Below, in pieces: positions 37,368 to 40,271 of a DNA stretch of 40,271 bases. The translations under genes were made by a program, and so were the position numbers. Below the pieces are notes generated by a model. The model did not search any database. It saw nothing but the letters and a program-made list of their open reading frames with translations, and was not told the DNA's origin. Position 1 is the first letter of the stretch. Every line of letters starts with the position of its first letter. Location: positions 6,020 to 46,290 of the forward strand of contig QXVZ01026964.1 in NCBI GenBank assembly GCA_008931825.1. Reading direction: 5' to 3'. This stretch comes from Phallusia fumigata. Its lineage: Eukaryota; Chordata; Ascidiacea; Phlebobranchia; Ascidiidae.

Positions 37368-37738
37368 GTAAAATTATATTGCTATTTTGAATAAATATCA
37401 TGTTCAGCAGAGAAAACCTCCTTGAAGGTATTTTCCTTTTTGTCATTAAACCTTCATATACAGAGGAATTGGGTTAATCACATAGCCAATTTGCAAAGGT
37501 TTTTATGTGACATAGGTGCTAGTTTACCGATTCCCCAGCTGAAATATTCTTTCTATGATGCTTATGTACAGCAACAGAGCTTTCTCATTTGTAGTTTGGT
37601 TTGTGTCTAATCAGTGTAGATATTATTTATTGTGGCCAGTCAAGGTTACTGGTATTTTGTCATTGTAACTATCTTCTTTTTCGACTAGTGAAGAAAGATT
37701 CGCATTCTGGATTACTTTTGACTTGGCCAATTTTTTTC
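37368..37738. other. Start of NHP2 intron 2, cut by contig end
   Basis: No NHP2 exon 3 can be found here. The contig stops at the N at 37739. Confidence 0.6.
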
Positions 37739-37739
37739 N
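37739..37739. other. Assembly join (single N)
   Basis: Contig boundary. The right side is the exact overlap copy of 29876-29989, so the sequence to the left is not the natural neighbour. Confidence 0.9.
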
Positions 37740-37853
37740 ACCCTGGTTGACTATTTGATGACCGCACAGAAGCAACATTACGTGTCTTTCGTTAAAATGC
37801 CACAGTTGGCAGTGAACTACCGGGTTGCCCAAAATAACTGTAGAATAGTACAT
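37740..37853. repeat. 114-bp contig-end overlap, copy 2
   Basis: Identical to 29876-29989. It marks this contig as the likely direct continuation of the SLC35E1 contig. Confidence 0.93.
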
Positions 37854-39103
37854 ATTTAGGAACATTGCATGGACTTAGCTTACCTTGTGCATATTTGTTG
37901 ACATAAAAAGCCTTTAAAAGTGTTATTGGGGCTATAGGATTATTATAAAATTCAGTACTGCAGGTATTACATTCATTTAGACGAAAATAATGCAACTGTG
38001 AAGCAGCCAAACGAAGTATTCGGGTTATATGCAAAAATCGCAACAGCTGCACCCTACACGTAGTAGGATCAGGGCTGGTTATGGTGAGGATATTTTGAAT
38101 AATTTGTGTTATTGTCCCAAATACAGTGATACGATACACAATTTCTTAAACAAACGTTCCTTGCAGCTTCACGCAGGAAAGTATACCCACGAAAGCGACT
38201 AACGAAGCTAAAAAACTATATAGCTCCAACTTCAAACACCAAATTCATAACGGACAAAAGTGGACCAGAAACCTGTGTCAAAACCAGAAAAAGGATAGCC
38301 AGACAACCTACTGAGACCAAACGGCAATTTTCTAGAAGCCAATGTAGAGGTATGAAAGGTCGCTTGGCGCGATATCAAATAAAAACGTTGGACTAAGACA
38401 GTGTTTCCCAACTGGGATCTATAACCGCCCAAAGGTTCCAGAACGATGTTTGAGTGTCCATGACCTTAGCATGCATAATATAAAAGCAATGTAGCGAATT
38501 TGAAATACCCGCTGTTATGGTCTGATATGCGATAAGTCAAGCGCAACTCCAGTCTTTAGGGAAAACACAAAGATCTTTCTTATGTGAGCGAACATGTCCA
38601 TTCAATTCTAACATCGTTCTGTATTTTACTTCCACAGCGTCGTCAAAGTCAAATCGTCAAAAGAGTTCAGACCACGGAAAAGGTTTGTAACCACTAAGCT
38701 AAGATTTTAGAGCAAAACCCAAACCAGGTTGACACCACATTCATTCAGGTCGCTTTCACTTGATAACTTTATTACGACAGAGCTAAACAATGCCAAAAAT
38801 GTTTCTGTTTTATATTAGTTCTTGTACGTATGGTTAGTTGGCCAAAATAAAATAGTATCAAAGAATAGGCTTTTTTCTACAATATTCACTCTCTTTGATG
38901 CGATGTCTATGCCGGAGTTGTTAAAGCCGGGGGTTTCCCTTCGTTTTGGTCGGATGTTTTTTTTGGCGCTCGTTTCGTTTTTTTAGCCAACGGATCTATC
39001 TAGACTTCCAGACCCCTGAGAGCAGTTTGTTTTAACTATCAACAATGCATGCTCTGGATTAGTGTTTTTGCAAGTTTGGTTGTTCATCGCTTTACGTCTA
39101 CAG
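37854..39103. other. Upstream of TTC33, no gene recognised
   Basis: AT-rich DNA containing a candidate small hAT-type element (38399-38696). A 115-codon minus-strand frame at 37792-38139 has no recognisable features. Confidence 0.4.
38399..38696. mobile_element. Candidate hAT-type MITE, about 298 bp
   Basis: The left end reads CAGTGTTTCCCAACT, a typical hAT terminal repeat start. The right end, read inward, is TAGTGGTTACAAACC, matching about 10 of 15 positions. The flanking octamers are GACTAAGA (38391-38398) and AGCTAAGA (38697-38704), six of eight identical, as expected for a decayed 8-bp target-site duplication. It contains no transposase frame. Confidence 0.4.
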
Positions 39104-39119
39104 GTTATCTTTTTTAAGC
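39104..39119 (+). promoter_or_regulatory. TTC33 16-nt leader after a splice acceptor
   Basis: TTTACGTCTACAG ends at 39103, 16 nt before the ATG. It fits either a 5'-UTR intron or a spliced-leader acceptor, like the arrangement at FoxE. Confidence 0.45.
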
Positions 39120-40233
39120 ATGACTGAAGGCAACTCTTTTGCAAAGCAATCTGTATTTTGGAAACAAACAAAGCGATCCAAACTTCTGCCATCCACTTTG
39201 TTGCAGGATGATGACGATGATGATGAAAATATAGGCAATGGAGCTGTGATAAGTGTTAAAACGTATGTGTTTCATGTGTTAGTTTTTTTGCAGAAATTTA
39301 AACAATTCTAAAATAACTGCCTGCTTAATGTAAAGGCATTTTTAGCCTAGTTTTTAAATAAGCATGAAAACAAATCTGGCAATCAAAAATTTAAAGTCAA
39401 TTGGGCAGATATATTGTGGGTTTTAATGCTGTCCAGGATGCCTGCGAGTAAAGAACTCGTGGCATTGCTTCAACCCAGTAGAACTCCATAGGGTGACTCA
39501 AATTGTAATCACTAAATTCAAAAAACGAATTCAAAAATTAATAAAAAATGATCCAACAGAACTACAATAAGTCGGGTAGCTTGATGGTTGACTCATTACA
39601 AGCATATTGCATTCCGGCATTGTCCTGCCCACAGAAAATAAAACTATTCATGCACTACATACAGGTTGGCCTAAAACTTTAAGTGGTTCTACAGAAACTT
39701 CTTTATTTTTACCATAAAAGTGTGGTTGAAGAATTTTTTTCCATATGCAGTGCAACCAAAGTCTCCAATACAAATTCTAAGGAGAAAGCAAAATTACTCA
39801 AAGAGGAGGGAATATTTTTCGCTGAAAACAATGAATTGAATGAGGCAATAATGAGGTAGTAAAACTGTAAATTTGTCCATAACCACACGAATTATGTACA
39901 TCTTTACTATTTTTTTACAGATGGAGTAAAGCTATTTCTATCACCCCACATGATGAAACCTTGTTTGAAATGCAAAGTCAAGTTTTTATGCTCCTCGAAA
40001 AGGTTGGAAAAATTATGATGTATCAAAACTTTTCTTGCTCAACATAATTAAACAGGATTAATAGACCTAGTATTAAATATTTTGTAATGTACTTCAGGCA
40101 AATGACATCAAATTCATTTTAGGATTTTCAAGCAGCACAGCAGGCAGAGAAGGCAACTCAAATCAAGAAAAACTGGTGGATTGCATGGCAGACCTTGGGA
40201 AGAGCTCAAATGAACTTGGGTCACTTGGAATTA
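39120..40233 (+). CDS. TTC33: TTC33, tetratricopeptide repeat protein, 5' part
   Basis: The exons are 39120-39262, 39751-39855, 39921-40002 and 40123-40233. Phases agree (143+105+82+111 nt, 147 codons) and the donor GTATGT at 40234 leads out of the window. After a basic N-terminus and an Asp-rich run (residues 30-35) the sequence follows human TTC33. TPR 1 is at about 61-94 (AKLLKEEG--FAEN----EAI-RW--AI--TP-D), TPR 2 at about 95-128 (LFEMQSQV-M-LEKDF-AA--AE-A), and a third begins at WWIAWQTLGRAQMNLG. TPRs mediate protein-protein contacts; the function of TTC33 is poorly known. The C-terminal half lies beyond 40271. Confidence 0.9.
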
Positions 40234-40271
40234 GTATGTCATCTTATCTACTTACCTATCAGTTTTCTCAA

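Noticed and set aside
37792..38139. 115-codon minus-strand frame
   Set aside because: It runs across the contig-overlap segment, has no membrane or domain pattern, and is antisense to the TTC33 upstream region.
1..40271. CRISPR arrays, bacterial operons, phage or IS elements
   Set aside because: The genes are intron-containing animal genes and no regularly spaced short repeats were seen.

Overview
The window looks like genomic DNA from a tunicate, most likely a Ciona-like ascidian. It is AT-rich overall and its genes are split by many small introns. It encodes a connexin, a family known from tunicates and vertebrates, and a FoxE-type forkhead factor. I could identify five genes by assembling exons by eye. 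In every internal splice the codon phases agree, which is the main support for the gene models. I did not find a convincing new multi-gene system.

Layout. 1-6.8 kb: AT-rich DNA with no gene I recognise; it contains a 391-bp block present twice and a 76-bp tandem duplication. 6.8-12.4 kb: a three-exon FoxE gene on the minus strand, predicted at 923 residues, with the forkhead domain at 7675-7971. 12.4-17.5 kb: no firm gene; it holds a degenerate retroelement protease-like fragment and open frames on both strands around 13.5-14.3 kb. 17.5-17.8 kb: an orphan Ser/Pro/His-rich C-terminal exon on the minus strand. 18.1-24.85 kb: a GC- and CpG-richer stretch without recognisable genes. 26.07-29.55 kb: SLC35E1 on the minus strand in eight exons. 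30.54-33.64 kb: a complete seven-exon connexin on the minus strand. 35.75-37.37 kb: the first two coding exons of NHP2 on the plus strand. 39.12 kb to the right edge: the first four exons of TTC33 on the plus strand.

Assembly. Six single N bases (5105, 5498, 16977, 25391, 29990, 37739) mark contig joins. Sequence beside the joins is duplicated with a few percent divergence at 5106-5497, 16768-17187 and 24853-25900. This is what unmerged haplotype overlaps in a very heterozygous animal would produce. The joins at 29990 and 37739 differ: the last 114 bases of one contig are repeated exactly as the first 114 bases of a contig 7.75 kb further on. The contig between them, which carries the connexin and a truncated NHP2, therefore looks wrongly inserted. 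The corrected neighbourhood would be SLC35E1 and TTC33, divergently arranged about 1.7 kb apart.

The genes do not form an obvious pathway: a developmental transcription factor, a Golgi-type DMT/TPT transporter, a gap-junction subunit, an H/ACA snoRNP core protein and a TPR protein. Several have a splice acceptor just 16-51 nt before the start codon, which fits 5'-UTR introns or the spliced-leader trans-splicing known from Ciona.
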